64,000 nt of DNA, taken from assembly GCF_947507565.1 (NCBI RefSeq), contig NC_089185.1:2480001-2544000 (forward strand), in the 5' to 3' direction. A model generated the notes under the pieces. That model saw only the letters and a list, made by a program, of their open reading frames with translations. It ran no database searches and was not told where the DNA came from. The translations under genes were made by a program, and so were the position numbers. Within the stretch, counting starts at the first letter, position 1; each line of letters opens with the position of its first letter. Source of the DNA: Oscarella lobularis. Taxonomy: Eukaryota > Porifera > Homoscleromorpha > Homosclerophorida > Oscarellidae. Below are positions 46,490-58,639 of the stretch, one piece after another.

Positions 46490-46973
46490 TCACTCTCTGA
46501 CCAGTCCCGAAACGATGAAACTTGCGGCCCGATCAGTCGTCACTTTATAGTTCCCATTGCCTGTTATGTAGCGAAACTTTTCACTGGCGACGGCTGTGAT
46601 AACGGCGTTAGCAATCGGCCACCCTTCCTTGTCGAAACTCTGTGGATACACTACGGTGACACTGACTCCAGGAGCACCGTAAAAAGGCTTTTTAAATGTA
46701 ACTTCATAGACTCCGGCCTTTTGCCTCACGATCGTAGGCTGTCCGTTTTTCTCCGCAGTGAAATCGATTAACGTCCCGTCGTCGTCAATATTGCCGGAGA
46801 TAGTTGACCACACGAGCGCATCGAAAGTCTTGTTCTACGTGAACACAAAGCGCGGCATATGAGAAGGCGCCTGTTCATATATTTCATTCGGATGAGCGTA
46901 CCAGTGAAATTCCGCCGGTGCTGAAACCCAATGCAACGGAGAACAAAGCGACGGTCACCAAGGCGCGGAGCAT
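46490..46973 (-). CDS. Small secreted beta-rich protein, 138 aa
   Basis: Two exons: 46973-46902 (MLRALVTVALFSVALGFSTG signal peptide, 24 codons) and 46834-46490 (115 codons with stop), both phase 0, intron 67 bp. An ATG further upstream in frame exists, but the one at 46973 directly precedes the signal peptide. The mature part has W-x-x-I-S-G-N-I, then G-V-Y-E-V-T-F and P-F-x-x-A-P-G-V-S-V-T-V. That pattern is common in short beta-sandwich domains of phage and bacterial fibre proteins and in some invertebrate secreted proteins. Function unknown. Confidence 0.7.
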
Positions 46974-47882
46974 TTTCGTTGAAACGGGCTCTTCAAGTTC
47001 TCTGCGTCTCGCAACTGATTGATTCCGTGGAAGAACCGCTCCTTTATGTGGCGGTAAGCGGAGGCGTACCCAATTTTTTATCTCGGGGGCCACCAGATGA
47101 CGATCGACTGCAGAGTTAACTCTCGTAGCGGATCTTAGCGCTGTGCCGGCCGCAGTCGACGCGCAAAGCACGCGTGGTAATAAATTAATTATCTAAAAGG
47201 CCACTCACAGACCGCATTTACATTTTCAAATCCGGCTGCTAAGCTGTGACAGTGCCTGAATTGTCGCAAGTACGGGGCATGGATCGTAGACAAACGCTTT
47301 CTCCGGAACTAAGCGTTCCGTTGACGTTGGTTAGTTTGGAGGTCCGACGCATCGATCTGACGTCTGATCGACCAGCTGTAGCTCCACGTACGCCCGCCTA
47401 TAGGATGTGAACTCGTGAGAGCAAACTTCCTGACAGTCTGACGCGACCTCACGTAGTGCATGCATGACGCTAGCCTCGTCCCCAGGCCCTTTCCCAGTCA
47501 GCTGTTAGAAAACAAGCGGATCGATCAGACCATCATTTGCACCAGAGATAAAATAGCACTGACCACTGCGATCCTAGCTCTTTTATTACCGGTACTGTAT
47601 TGAGAAGACACAGCGGAGAATGGCGCATTAGAATGGGCAAACAAGGCAGCAGAAAATTGAGCAGATGTACGATGCAATGCTAGAAAAAAGAATGGCTTGG
47701 GGGTCGAGCTCATGCACAGCAACTCGGCTTCAATCATCCGGTGATTTTCATGATTACATGTATTGTTAAAATTTGCTAGTTTTAATTGGAGTCCGTCACC
47801 TTTCACGAAATGGCAGTTCGCTGCTTATATAATGCCACCACTGCAAGTGATTATTAATTCGCTTATCCGGGCTGCTGAAAAA
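46974..47882. other. Intergenic stretch with a partial MITE
   Basis: Apart from the partial element at 47471-47500, no gene is supported. Confidence 0.45.
47471..47500. mobile_element. Half copy of the MITE seen at 25522
   Basis: tagcctcgtccccaggcc then ctttcccag matches one end of the reverse-complemented element at 25522-25585 with two changes. The other terminal repeat is missing. Confidence 0.5.
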
Positions 47883-48790
47883 AATGGCTGTTTCAACAGC
47901 TGAGCAAAATGCGATTTTCCACTTCACTCGAACGGTCGAAGAGAAAGGAATAGTACTAGACAGTCCAGTGCATAGCTGACTGCGGCATGCATTGCCCTCT
48001 CAGCTTCGACGCCAGCCGAGAAGAATTCGACGACGATACGAGCCAACGACAGACGCAAAAGATCTTAAACTGGTTCACCGATAGCCTCGGATTCGCGAAC
48101 GACGATCGCGGAACGCAACTGGAAGTGTTTCGTCTTGTCGTCAGTCACTTCTTCGACGGATCCGGGAGACAATGGCTGTAGTCTCGATCGATACGTCCAA
48201 CTGAAGATTTCCTATCGATTTCTTCAGGTTGCTTGTCGCTCGATAGTCTGAAATCGACAGATTGCGTGAACTTACTCTATTCCGTACTGAATCACTCTAG
48301 AGACAATCACGCCTTGCTGTGCAGTCTACTACTAGAAACAGTTTGATCAGCAGCAAACTTTAGGTAATGTAAATGCATTAATGTTGTATTTTTTATTGAA
48401 CAACGTTGTTTAGACGGTGACAATGGAGAAGGTAGGTTGGCTTGCATCTGTACGCCAGTGTGTCTTCTCTAGGTCTTTTTTTCTCCCAGACGCTTCCTAT
48501 CATGAACAACTTTACAGATTTGCTTTTTCTGAAGTTGGACCCTACTGGATTGAGCTAGGGCTCGTTCTAGACTTTTCCTATACAGAACTGAAGTCACTTG
48601 AGCAGGACTACCGGACTCTGAAAAAGGACCCTAAGCACATGGCTTTAGAAATGCTACAGAGATATTCGCAGCGCATGGGAATTCAGAGGAAGCCCATTAA
48701 GCAACCTCACCAAACTCTTGAAGAGGTCAAATCCCAAAGGAAGCAGGAGATTGGAGACGCTCATGAACCGTCCGGTCAGTATACAGACTT
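47883..48790 (+). pseudogene. Broken, truncated copy of the Death/NB-ARC gene
   Basis: Matches exons 1-4 of 54017-58639 in order: 47883-~48170, ~48228-48343, a short exon near 48413-48432, and 48488-48776. Splice sites are mostly kept. An 11-bp deletion in exon 1 (around 47965) brings a TGA into frame. The Death-domain exon itself is still open and well conserved. The NB-ARC and TPR exons are absent; the copy ends next to the dispersed 32-bp repeat at 48807. Confidence 0.8.
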
Positions 48791-48806
48791 CTTTTTGTCT
48801 AGGTGG

Positions 48807-48838
48807 GTTTGGGTGCTACACTGCTGTCTGCCTCTCTA
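48807..48838. repeat. 32-bp dispersed repeat (third copy)
   Basis: Same string as 2793-2824 and 9479-9510. Here it marks the junction between the broken NLR-like copy and the tandem array. Confidence 0.55.
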
Positions 48839-48855
48839 GCGTCTCCACGGATTAT

Positions 48856-49915
48856 GGATATCTGATTTGCCGCAGTCGCAAAGCGTACGGCTGCGGCATT
48901 GCTTACGTCCGTATCACCGATGCTTGATCCGGCGTTATACAACCGCGCGTGTGACAGTTAAAACGGAAAAGCAACGTGGGGTCAGTGACTCAATCGCTTC
49001 CTGGTACAGATCTAATCTCTACGTTATTCATCTGCGCTTTACAAAACACTTCGATTTAGTTAGGAGAAAAAATGCGTGAGACCAGTGCTTGCGCCATGCT
49101 CCGACTCCTCTGTCTTTCAGTTCTTATATTTCTCTCTCATCTACGGAGAGATCTGGTATGTTCGTGCAGAAACGATCCACCTTGCACAATCCCTGACCAA
49201 GCCCGATAGCCATGCTTGCATGCATGGATATCTGATTTGCCGCAGTCATAAAGCGTATAGCTGCGGTATTGCTTACGTCCATATCAACGATGCTTGATCC
49301 GGCGTTATTCAACCGCGTGTGACAGTTCAAACGGAAGAGCAACGTGGGGTCAGTGACTCGATCGCTTCCTGCATGGTACAGATCTAATCTCTACGTTATT
49401 CATCTGCGCTTTATAAAACACTTCGATTTAGTTGGGAGAAAAAATGCGTGAGACCAGTGCTTGCGCCATGCTCCGACTCCTCTGTCTTTCAGTTGTTATA
49501 TTTCTCTCTCATCCACGGAGAGATCTGCATGGTATGTTCGTGCAGAAACGATCCACCTTGCACAATCCCTGACCAAGCCCGATAGCCATGCTTGCATGCA
49601 TGGATATCTGATTTGCCGCAGTCATAAAGCGTATAGCTGCGGTATTGCTTACGTCCATATCAACGATGCTTGATCCGGCGTTATTCAACAGCGTGTGACA
49701 GTTCAAACGGAAAAGGAACGCGCGGTCAGTGACTCGCTTTCTCGTACAGATCTAATATCTACGCTATTCATCTGCGCTTTATAAAACGCGCTGATTCAGT
49801 CCGTGAGCAGACAGTCCGTGCGACCAGTGCCTGCACCATGCTCCAACTCCTTTTTCTTTCAATTCTTATCTCTCTTTCATCTACGGAGAGCTCTGGTATG
49901 TTCGAGCAACATCCT
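48856..49915. repeat. Tandem array, ~370-bp unit, carrying a promoter/first-exon segment
   Basis: ggatatctgatttgccgcagt recurs at 48856, 49226 and 49602 (periods 370 and 376). Each unit ends with a copy of the signal-peptide exon: atgctccgactcctctg at 49109 and 49482, and the functional atgctccaactcc at 49838, each followed by ctacggagag and gtatgttcg. In the two upstream copies the exon is 2 or more bases longer (60 and ~64 nt versus 58), so they would splice into the lectin gene out of frame. Confidence 0.75.
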
Positions 49916-52900
49916 AATATATAGCACTTACACAGATAATATGACAACGTTATCAGGCCACATGCATTCTGCCATCTACGGTCACAGAAACTTTGAAGTT
50001 CAGGGTTCGGCTTGTCGTCACTCGTGTTTACACGTTGCTTTCCATCCTCACTTTCAAAATCTTGAGCCGTCCGAGAGCGTTCACGTGCAGGCCGGCATCG
50101 GCTTTCGCGATCGCGCTCCAAATCGTATTGTTCTATCGACTTGGATTCGTGGAGTGACTTGGCGCGGTTTTCATGCGTGCGCTGGCGCAAGCGGTTTCTG
50201 TGGACCGCTTTCGCTCAGCGTCGAATGGTTTGCCTACGTCTCTGATGGCCAATCGGTCCAGGACAATTCATCCGGTCTTATTGAAGACGCTGTTGTAAAG
50301 TTTTCTAATTTCACAACGCAGAAGCTTTGCCATCGCGAACATTGGGTAGATACACCTTCTAATCATATATTGATAGTGAATGATTTTTGTTTCTTTTATG
50401 AAGTCTGATATGAATGCGACGTACAAGCTTGCGACGGCCTTACGTTCAGAGCCGGGAAGCGTAGGCGCAGACGGCGCCTTTCTGTGGATAGAGAAAACGA
50501 AAGAATCTCGCGTTTGTTACAAGGAAGCGCAGATCTTCAGTGGTCTTCACACCGGATACCAAGCGGTATAGTCCGTGATTCTCATTTATGCAGCTTACCT
50601 ATTTTCTCCCAAAGAACATTCTAATGTTCAACCACAGCGGAGGGCTCCAAGATCTCGTCAAGGGTGCCGATGCAGGTCATCTGGTTTTCTCGAAGAAGCA
50701 CTTCTATTTCGCGGGAGGCAAAGGAAACTCGGTTTGCCAAGTAAGCATGCATGACAATACCTTATAAGTCCGCCAATTTAACGATAACACACCCAAAACA
50801 GACCGTACGGTTCCAACGGAAGTACTTTAGAAACACCAGACCAACTGTCCTGGTGTCACCTACTGTTCTAATAGGCTCACGCTCCGCTCCGGAGGTAGCC
50901 GTCGTCGCTTGGACTGAGGTCGACCCGTTTTTAAATTAGAAAAAATAATGGTAATTATGTTTGTTGCTCGCTGTAGTCTGCTAATAAGTTTAGCGTCAAC
51001 TTGTGCGTTCAAGTATTACCACCGTCCGATGTCCTAGTCACTTGGGCAGCAATTGGAAGTGGGTATCAGGCGTCAAGCGATACTGAGTTTTTGATTTATT
51101 CTTTCTATAGCTATTGACCCGTGCGTCGGAGTTACGTGCGAGTTATACGGCGTTTGTGCCGACACGGGTCCGCGTTCGTACGAGTGCGTTGCGCCGTCGT
51201 GCGACAGCAGCATCAACGAACCCGTTTGCGCGTCGGACGGCGTCTCTTACGACAACGAGTGCGAATACCATCGTTTCGTTTTCAACAGTCGTCGTTCAGA
51301 CATTGTCATTTATCACCGAGGACGCTGCAACGGTATGCACAAACAGAATCAATCGTTTTCTTTAATTAGCATTCTGTGCTTCAGTATTCCCCTTTCAACG
51401 CGGAAACGCGCAAATTGAGTCTTCTCGCATTTCCACGTCATACGCCTGCCAAACGGTTCAAATTAATTCAAATCTCTTTTATCCCGACAAGAGAATTGAA
51501 GCATTGGCCACTCCAAACTTTCACACTGCTAGCGACTCGACGTTTGTTCACGACGTCCCAACGCTTTGGATAGACAATTTGACCTCGGACAACATGACCG
51601 TGTGCGTGTACATCGCCGGTCGAGGCGAACACCACGCTACGGACCAAGTGTCCTTCACTTGGTTCGTCTACCAAGGAGCTCCAGACGGCGCTGTAGGTGG
51701 CGTCGTCAATATGGAAACGTGGCTGACCGGAACCACATGCACGCAAGTCAATCTTGCACGAGCGTTTGACTCGCCGCCGAATGTTCTTGCGACGTTACGT
51801 CACTCCGTTCCGGGTGTGAGACGCGACGCTGCTACGCTGTGGACCAAAGACGTCGGAACGAAATCGTTCTCGTTGTGTGTAAGAGAGTTGCAGAATTTTG
51901 ACGGAGCGCACGAGAACGTTTCTATTGTAAGAGATTGGAGGCGCGAAATTGCGATAATTCTTTGTATTTTTTTAGAATTGGCTCGCTCTACCGACGCGAG
52001 GGCCGCGTGTTTTTTGGGAGGTCTTTTCCGATTTTGGTTTGGTTAGATTTGCTGGAAACGATCTGACGCCGTCTCGAAAGAACAACTACGCGTTTTGCAA
52101 GGTAGGGAAGCAGATCGTGACTTTAGTTGTTTTCAACTTTGGTGGCATTTTTTAGACTGTACAATTCAGTAGGAATTTTTCTCAAGTACCTTCTGTTCTC
52201 GTGACTCCAAGGCACAACGATCAAGGAAATGCCTTGTTTCTTTACGACAATATTGTAGCCTGGGTTGAAGTAGGTCAAAAATAGTTCGCTTTAGAAATGT
52301 GTTGGATTTTCGTCCGCGTCAGGAAATTATTTCAACCGAATTCCGCGTTTGCACTAAAGAAATTCAAGTGCGAAAGAATGGATACGATCCTCTTTCAGTG
52401 AATTACGTAGTTCTACCATGTGAGACTTCACATCGAATTCATTCGGTAACGAAGAGTTAATTTAAAATCGGTGCCTCGTTTTGTAGATGTATGTGATGAG
52501 GGCTGGCTTCCGCACGACGGGTACTGCTATGAAGTGTCTGCTGGATGTAATTCGTGGACGGTAGCCAATTCCACGTGTGAACAGAAGAACAGCTCGTTGG
52601 CAAGTACTCACAATGATCTTGAGGCTTACTTTGTGGGCGTCTTGTCATCGGGTGAGTCGTGGATTGGGCTTTATGGGAACGGTGACGGTTTCAATTGGAC
52701 TGACGGTACCGCTGTCGACTACGAGCACTGGCCTAAAGAACAGCTCGCTCTCGGAAATTATAGCACGGAACAGGTATGTGTCAACGAGTTGGGAGTGAAG
52801 AATCTCTTTCACTGGAATGGCACATCGTGCAAACAATGTCATTCGTACGTCTGCAAGAAAGGTTAATTATGTTCAAAAATTTATATTTTTAATATATGAG

Positions 52901-53684
52901 TAACCGTCTATACCTCAGATTTAGATGAATGCGAAACGGGTAGTCACCGGTGTTCGAATGATGCAGTGTGTACCAACGAAGTCGGTTCGTTCTCTTGCAC
53001 GTGCAAACACGGTTACGTTGGAAATGGCCGAGTGTGTAGTAAGAAAAAACTTTCGCTCGTCTTTTGCGTTGCAGCAAGATTCGCGTGCTCGTTTAGCTCC
53101 CAATGAGTGCATTCTTGGAAAGCACAATTGCCATGCAAATGCTGTGTGTCGAGACACCGACGACAGCTTCACGTGTACGTGTAAGCCGGGATTTCACGGT
53201 GACGGAATTTCTTGCGGTGCGTTTGTCTATTTAATCGCAGAATTGAATTCTGCGATGGGGCACGCGGTAAAGTTAAAGTAATCTATTTTCTCCCAAAGGA
53301 TCTTGTCCGAGTGGTTATTCTCTTTTTACAAAAAATCATCATTGCTACAAATTCTTCTCAACGCCCACTACTTGGACAAGCGCACGACGTTGGTGTCTCA
53401 ATGACGGAGGAGACTTGGTCTCGATCGAAAATCAAGAAGAATACACGTACGTTCAGAATTTGTTTTCATCTTCAATCTGGCTAGGACTCAACGACATTGA
53501 GCACGAAGGTTCATTTGTTTGGTCTGACGGATCTCGCGTCTCCTTTGAAAAGTGGCGTCGCTATGAACCAAATGACGTGGGATCCGGCGAAGACTGTGTT
53601 CATACGCTCAATTATCCACACCGGTATTTATGGAATGACGCTCCTTGCAATTCTTATCATCGGGTTGTGTGCGAAGTGCAATGA
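49838..53684 (+). CDS. Secreted multidomain lectin: H-type lectin, Kazal, C-type lectin, EGF (1,011 aa)
   Basis: Exons 49838-49895, 49957-50345, 50404-50565, 50615-50740, 50802-50918, 50977-51058, 51111-51332, 51385-51926, 51976-52101, 52156-52269, 52323-52419, 52487-52861, 52919-53038, 53097-53216, 53299-53684; all phases agree. Signal peptide MLQLLFLSILISLSSTESS. Residues 20-311 hold H-type-lectin-like modules (PTVLVSP, VAWTE, FSVNLCV). Residues ~312-385 are follistatin/Kazal-like (CASDGVSYDNEC). Residues 386-678 hold more H-type modules (PSVLVTPRH, IVAWVE, FRVCTKE). CTLD 1 spans 679-803 (WIGLYGNGDGFNWTDG). Two EGF units follow, the first starting DLDEC. CTLD 2 spans 884-1011 (WLGLNDIEHEGSFVWSDGS, EPND, WND); its EPND and WND sequences fit a mannose-type calcium site. 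No TM. Likely a secreted recognition molecule. Confidence 0.85.
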
Positions 53685-53815
53685 GCAAGCGTTTACCTAT
53701 TGTTAGTTTTGGTGTGTCTGCATTTTTTCGTTCTTTTCGTCGTGTCGGTCTTAAAGTATCGGTGAAAATCGCTACCGCAGTTTGACCACTGAATAACGTT
53801 GAGGTGCACTGCATC

Positions 53816-53850
53816 ACGGATAATAAAATAGATTTGATTTTATTATCCGT
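53816..53850 (+). promoter_or_regulatory. Hairpin holding the AATAAA signal in the lectin gene's 3' end
   Basis: Perfect 14-bp inverted repeat (acggataataaaat / attttattatccgt, loop agatttg) 132 bp after the stop. The AATAAA at 53822-53827 lies inside the left arm. Confidence 0.55.
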
Positions 53851-54016
53851 TACTGCATATATACAAACAACGGGTCTTGTAAAGTCTATCAATCTAATAT
53901 TCACTTAGCTCAGGTTACATTAAATGCATGCACGGTAGCAGTTCGCCGAGGAACGTAAACTTTGCATGAAATTTACCCCCTAGCGCATATGATTCGTTTA
54001 TCCGGGCTTCTCAAAA

Positions 54017-57000
54017 ATGGCTGTTTCTCGGACAGCTGAACAAAACGCGATTTTCCGCTTCACTCGAACGGTCGAAGAGAAAGGAATAGTACTCGACAGT
54101 TCATCGATTGTCAGTGCATTAGCTGACTGTGGCATACATTGCCCTCTCAGCTTCGATGCCAACCGAGAAGAATTCGACGACGATGCGAGCCAGCGACAGA
54201 CGCAGAAGATCTTGAACTGGTTCCACAATAACCTCGGATTCGCGAACGACGACCGCGGAACGCAACTGGAGGTGTTTCGTCTTGTCGTCGATCACTTCTT
54301 CGACGGATCGCACAGCGACGTCCTTGCCTTGCTGCTCGGTAAGCTTCGACGCTTCTAAGGCGGGGATTTTTGGGATTCGCTCTTTGTCGCAGGAGGCGAA
54401 ACTTCGGCGGAGCCAGGAGACAATGGTGGTGCAATTTATTTTATATATGCGTTCTTATGGAATTCTTCAGGTTGCTTGTCATCGAAGTCGCTTACTAGTC
54501 TGAAGTCAACAGATTGTGTGGCCTTACTCTATTCTGTATTGAATCATTCTAGCAACAATCACGGCTTGCTGTGCAATCTACTGTCTGCTTGCCATGTCAT
54601 TTCAAAAGGGATAACTTCAGGTAACGTAAAAGCGTTTGTGTTGTATTTTTCATTGGACAACGTAGTTTAGACGGTAGTGGTGAAGATGGAGAAGGTGGTA
54701 GGCTTACATCCGCACGCCAGTGTGTCTTCCCTAGTTCTTTTTTTTCCAGACGCTTCCTATGACGAACAGCTTTACAGATTTGCTTTTTCTGAAGTTGGAC
54801 CCTATTGGATTGAGCTAGGGATGGTCCTAGACTTTTCCTATACTCAACTGAAGTCACTTGAGCAGGATTACCGGACTCTGAAAAAGGGTCCTAAGCACAT
54901 GGCTTTAGAAATGCTGCAGAGATATTCCCAGCGCATGGGAACTCAGAGGAAGCCCATTAGGCAACTTCGAAAGATTCTCGTAGACGTCAAATCCCAAAGG
55001 GAGCAGGAGATTGGAGACGCTCGTGAACCGTCCGGTCAGTTTTAGTCTACTTTCTTGTCTGTATGGGTTTGTTTATTTGGTTACGTTAGCGTTACCGCCT
55101 TTTGTCGTTGACGACCCGAGACTGTGCGGCAGAGACATGGAATTCAGACTAATGAAGGCGTTTCTCTGGGACGGGGAGAGAAATCACGTTGCCGTTCTTC
55201 CTATTATGGAGCAAAAGATTCACGTATGTCTGCATCGCTAAGATTAAGAATGTCGGAAAATTTCTTAGTTGGTTAGACTTTTTATCAGCGCCATGGCAAC
55301 GTTTAGTAGACCAATTGACAAATCTTGTGCATGTGCCCAGTTTTATTGCTTTTTTTGTCTTTAGGTTTTCTCCGGGGTTGGAGGGGCAGGAAAGACAAGC
55401 CTCGCCTTTCGGTACGCTTACCGTTTCCGAAAAGCCTACTCTAACGGAGTCTTCTACTTCAACGCCGAATCGTACTCGACTTTATCTTTGTCTCAAAAGA
55501 CCAACGTACGTCTTGTGATAGTTCTTGTTTCACTTTGCCAATCAGTTCTACGTCGTTTAGCTCTCTAGCGCTATGCAGCTCGACGGTCGCAACGCTCAAT
55601 TCGTCGATTCGCTGAGCAAGTCGCGAATCGTCATGGACTTCTCCAATTACCTCAGAAGAAATCCTAGATGTTTGCTTCTTTTTGACAACGCAGACGTCCT
55701 CGAACTTCTCAAAGACGTCCTACCGAATTCCGCAATCGCATGTCACGTGATCATAACGTCTAGACGAAATCAAACCGAAACGGAGGACTTCTTCCGTCAT
55801 CAGCGAGTAAACGTCATAACGCTCAGCTCACTCAGAGAAGAAGGAGCCGTCGACGCGTTGGCCTGCTGGTCCGGCAAAAGTTTGAAATCCCTTGATGACG
55901 ATGAACAGGTCTTCTGTCGAAAACTAGCAGTAGACCCACCAGTGGAAGGCCTACCCCTCGCCGTGGCTCACGCCGGTACATTCGTTAAGAAGAATAAGTT
56001 AAGTTTTCAGAAATACTGGCATCGACTTCAAGAGAAACTGTTGCAAGCGTCGGCGCTCGACATGACGAGTTTCCTGCGCTACTTTCACCTGACTCATCTG
56101 GAAGAGGAGCTCAAGCGGCAAGGCATCGTTCGTCTTATCGACATTAAGAATCTCCGTCTCGACGAAATTCGTCTCGACGACATGGATCGACGTCTCGTCG
56201 AGAAAGCCGTCGAGGCGTGGAAAAAGAAGCAGCACGTCTTCTTGACGTGGGAAATGGATTTGGACGACGTGAAAGCCGAAAGTGAAAGTGGGTACATGAT
56301 ATTGCAATGTTGCTCTGTCATGTCGTCGAGAGGCATTCCGCACGTGGTCGTCGTCAACGCGGCTTTTGGCTCATCGGACAAAGACGATCGCTTAGTCGAG
56401 GGATTATCGGCGTTGAGCGAACGGTCGCTCGTCGAGGAAATGCCGAGTAACGATCCCAGTGGCGTCTCTTACTCGATGCATCACTTGATTCAAGCTAGTA
56501 TGATCCAACGATTAGCCGAGGATAAAATTTTATTTCGTGAAATTCTGAGTAAGGTCGCTTCGGAGTTGGAGCGTCTTTTGCCGTCGTGGAGTTGCATCGA
56601 TGAGCGGCTAAATAATCGAGACGTGCTTTCGCTGACGTCGCACGTATACTCGGTGGCTAGGAAGATGCTAGAAGTCGGTATGAGCTCTGAGACGTTTCCT
56701 GGACTTATTGACTACGGATGCGAACTGTCTCTGAAATATCAGCATTATGCCACTGCCAAGGTTCTTTGCACTTTACGACTAAAGACTCTTTCTTCGTCTT
56801 TGTTCAAAAATTTGCCTGAAGAGGAAGCTACACGAAGACTTCAAACGTGTAGGATTTAATTAATTAAGATTTTTATTTCTATATTCTGGATTGGATTCTA
56901 TAGATTACGGCGATATGGCCACCTTGCATTCTCGCCTGGGAGACTACGATGACGTTGAGCAGAGCATTCTCTCGATTTTAAGTGGAAGATCTCCGGAGAG

Positions 57001-58639
57001 TCTCGTCGACGCTGACGTGGCTTTCTACAACAAAGGTTAGCTCAAACGACAGATACGTGCAGACCTGATAATGTATATACTTTCAATAGAATTGCTTCTT
57101 CTTTCTGAAAGCTATTATGGCCGAGGAATGACAGAAAAAGCAGAGTCGCTTTTACATCGCATCATTGCATCTCTTCCTTTAATCGAAAAGCCAGCTGACG
57201 TTTTACTGCAAGGTGTATATACAATATTAGCAAAACCTTTGACGTGTCTTTCCTTATTGTCGGTGGGTAATAGCTTATCTTCGTTTGGCTCATGTTTATC
57301 GAGCGGCTGAGAAGTATGAAAAACAGATAAAGATTCTGGAGGCGGCGCTTCTCCATAGCCAAAGCGGGACCTTTGATCCCGGAGTGAATCTTGCAACGTG
57401 TAATGAGCAATCCGTTATTAGTTAACTACACTAGCAAAGGACGCGTTCTTCTTCAAGGCCATCGGCAGCTAGCTGAAATTTTGGTTCAGTTTGCAAGAGA
57501 CGAAGAAGCTTCACGTCACTACTACAAGAGTCTGAGCGTTTATAAGAGGTTCTTACCAAACGAAGACGAACAAATAGGAACGCGTAATATTTATAAAACT
57601 AAGTAAGTAGTTTTGCTGAAATCTTGCTCTCTCTCTTGAAGTGTTAATTCAAATGAGCTCAACTTTGATTACCATTGGAAGAGTGGAAGAAGCCTGCGAA
57701 CGATCTCGCGAAGGACTCGCCGTCATGAAGTTGGTCTTTTCTCCTGAAGACCCTCACATCGCCAAAGGTATTGCATTCATCGATTTTCTTATACGTGGGC
57801 AATTCGCCTTTGTTTGTCTTCCGAACGAATAGCGCTTCTTCGACACGGACAAAATCTTAAAATAGCTCAAAAGTACAATGAAGCGATAAAATACGTTGAA
57901 GAAAGCCTGTCGCTTTTGAGAGAATTTCCTGAAGAATATTCTATCGGAATCGCATCATGTAAGAGTTGTTCCAAATTAGGGATTTACACTCGTCATAATT
58001 AAAAAACGTTTTGACGTGAGCCACTCTAGGTTTGACGACGCTGGGCGACATTTACTGTGCAACGGAGAAGAAGGATAAAGCAATCGTCGTTTACGATGAA
58101 GCCGCTCAACTATTTCGTAAAGCATATTCGCAAGGAAACTGGAAATTGACCACAGGTGAGAGTCCTAGCTTCACTAAACAGTGTGTGTACGTTTGAACTA
58201 TTTCTAGTTTTGCGTAAACTGTCCTGGATCTGCGCTGAGTTTGGAAGGCTGGCTGATGCTCTCCGCTTTGGAAGAGAGGCATTCAATTTGACACAAACTC
58301 TTCCTCTGGAAAACGACACCAGAATATCGTGTATAACTACGTACGAGGTACGCGTCAGGATTTTTGAATCGTCTTTTTTTTAGTTACGCAAAAATTTGTG
58401 ATATGCCTCTGCATGGCGCGTGAGTTTGCTGAAGCCGACTCTGTTGTCCAGCAGATGGCGGCACTGTACTACAGTTCTTTGCCTTCATATCATCCTCTCA
58501 TTGGTGAAGGTGCTGTTTGAGTAATTCTATTGTGACCTATACTCTAACTTTGTTTCCAGTTAACAAACTTATTTACATTTTGAAACAGGCGAAAGTTTCT
58601 AGAATAATTATCAAGGGAGACAATGTTCAATTTGCATAA
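54017..58639 (+). CDS. NLR-like STAND protein: N-terminal helical domain, Death, NB-ARC, TPR (1,190 aa)
   Basis: Exons 54017-54338, 54471-54620, 54671-54694 (24 nt), 54750-55034, 55090-55223, 55365-55505, 55561-56848, 56904-57035, 57090-57212, 57274-57397, 57435-57583, 57642-57767, 57833-57958, 58030-58155, 58208-58330, 58384-58503, 58560-58639; all phases agree. Residues 1-157 are an unassigned helical region. Residues ~165-260 form a Death domain (YRFAFSEVGPYWIEL, MLQRY). NB-ARC: Walker A GVGGAGKT at ~309-316, Walker B CLLLFDNAD, sensor VIITSRR, GLPLA. TPR repeats follow from ~770, nearly one per ~126-nt exon. Likely a cytosolic sensor that oligomerises through NB-ARC and signals through Death. 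If the last intron is retained, the protein ends at 58520 instead. Confidence 0.87.

Noticed and set aside
48856-49915. Regular repeats that could suggest a CRISPR-like array
   Set aside because: Units are ~370 bp and repeat in full, including an exon copy; there are no short repeats with unique spacers, and the DNA is eukaryotic.
58504-58520. Stop codon at 58518-58520 as the end of the NLR-like gene
   Set aside because: A 56-bp intron with a strong tttgtttccag acceptor skips it and leads to a stop at 58637, followed by AATAAA at 58769; kept only as an alternative.
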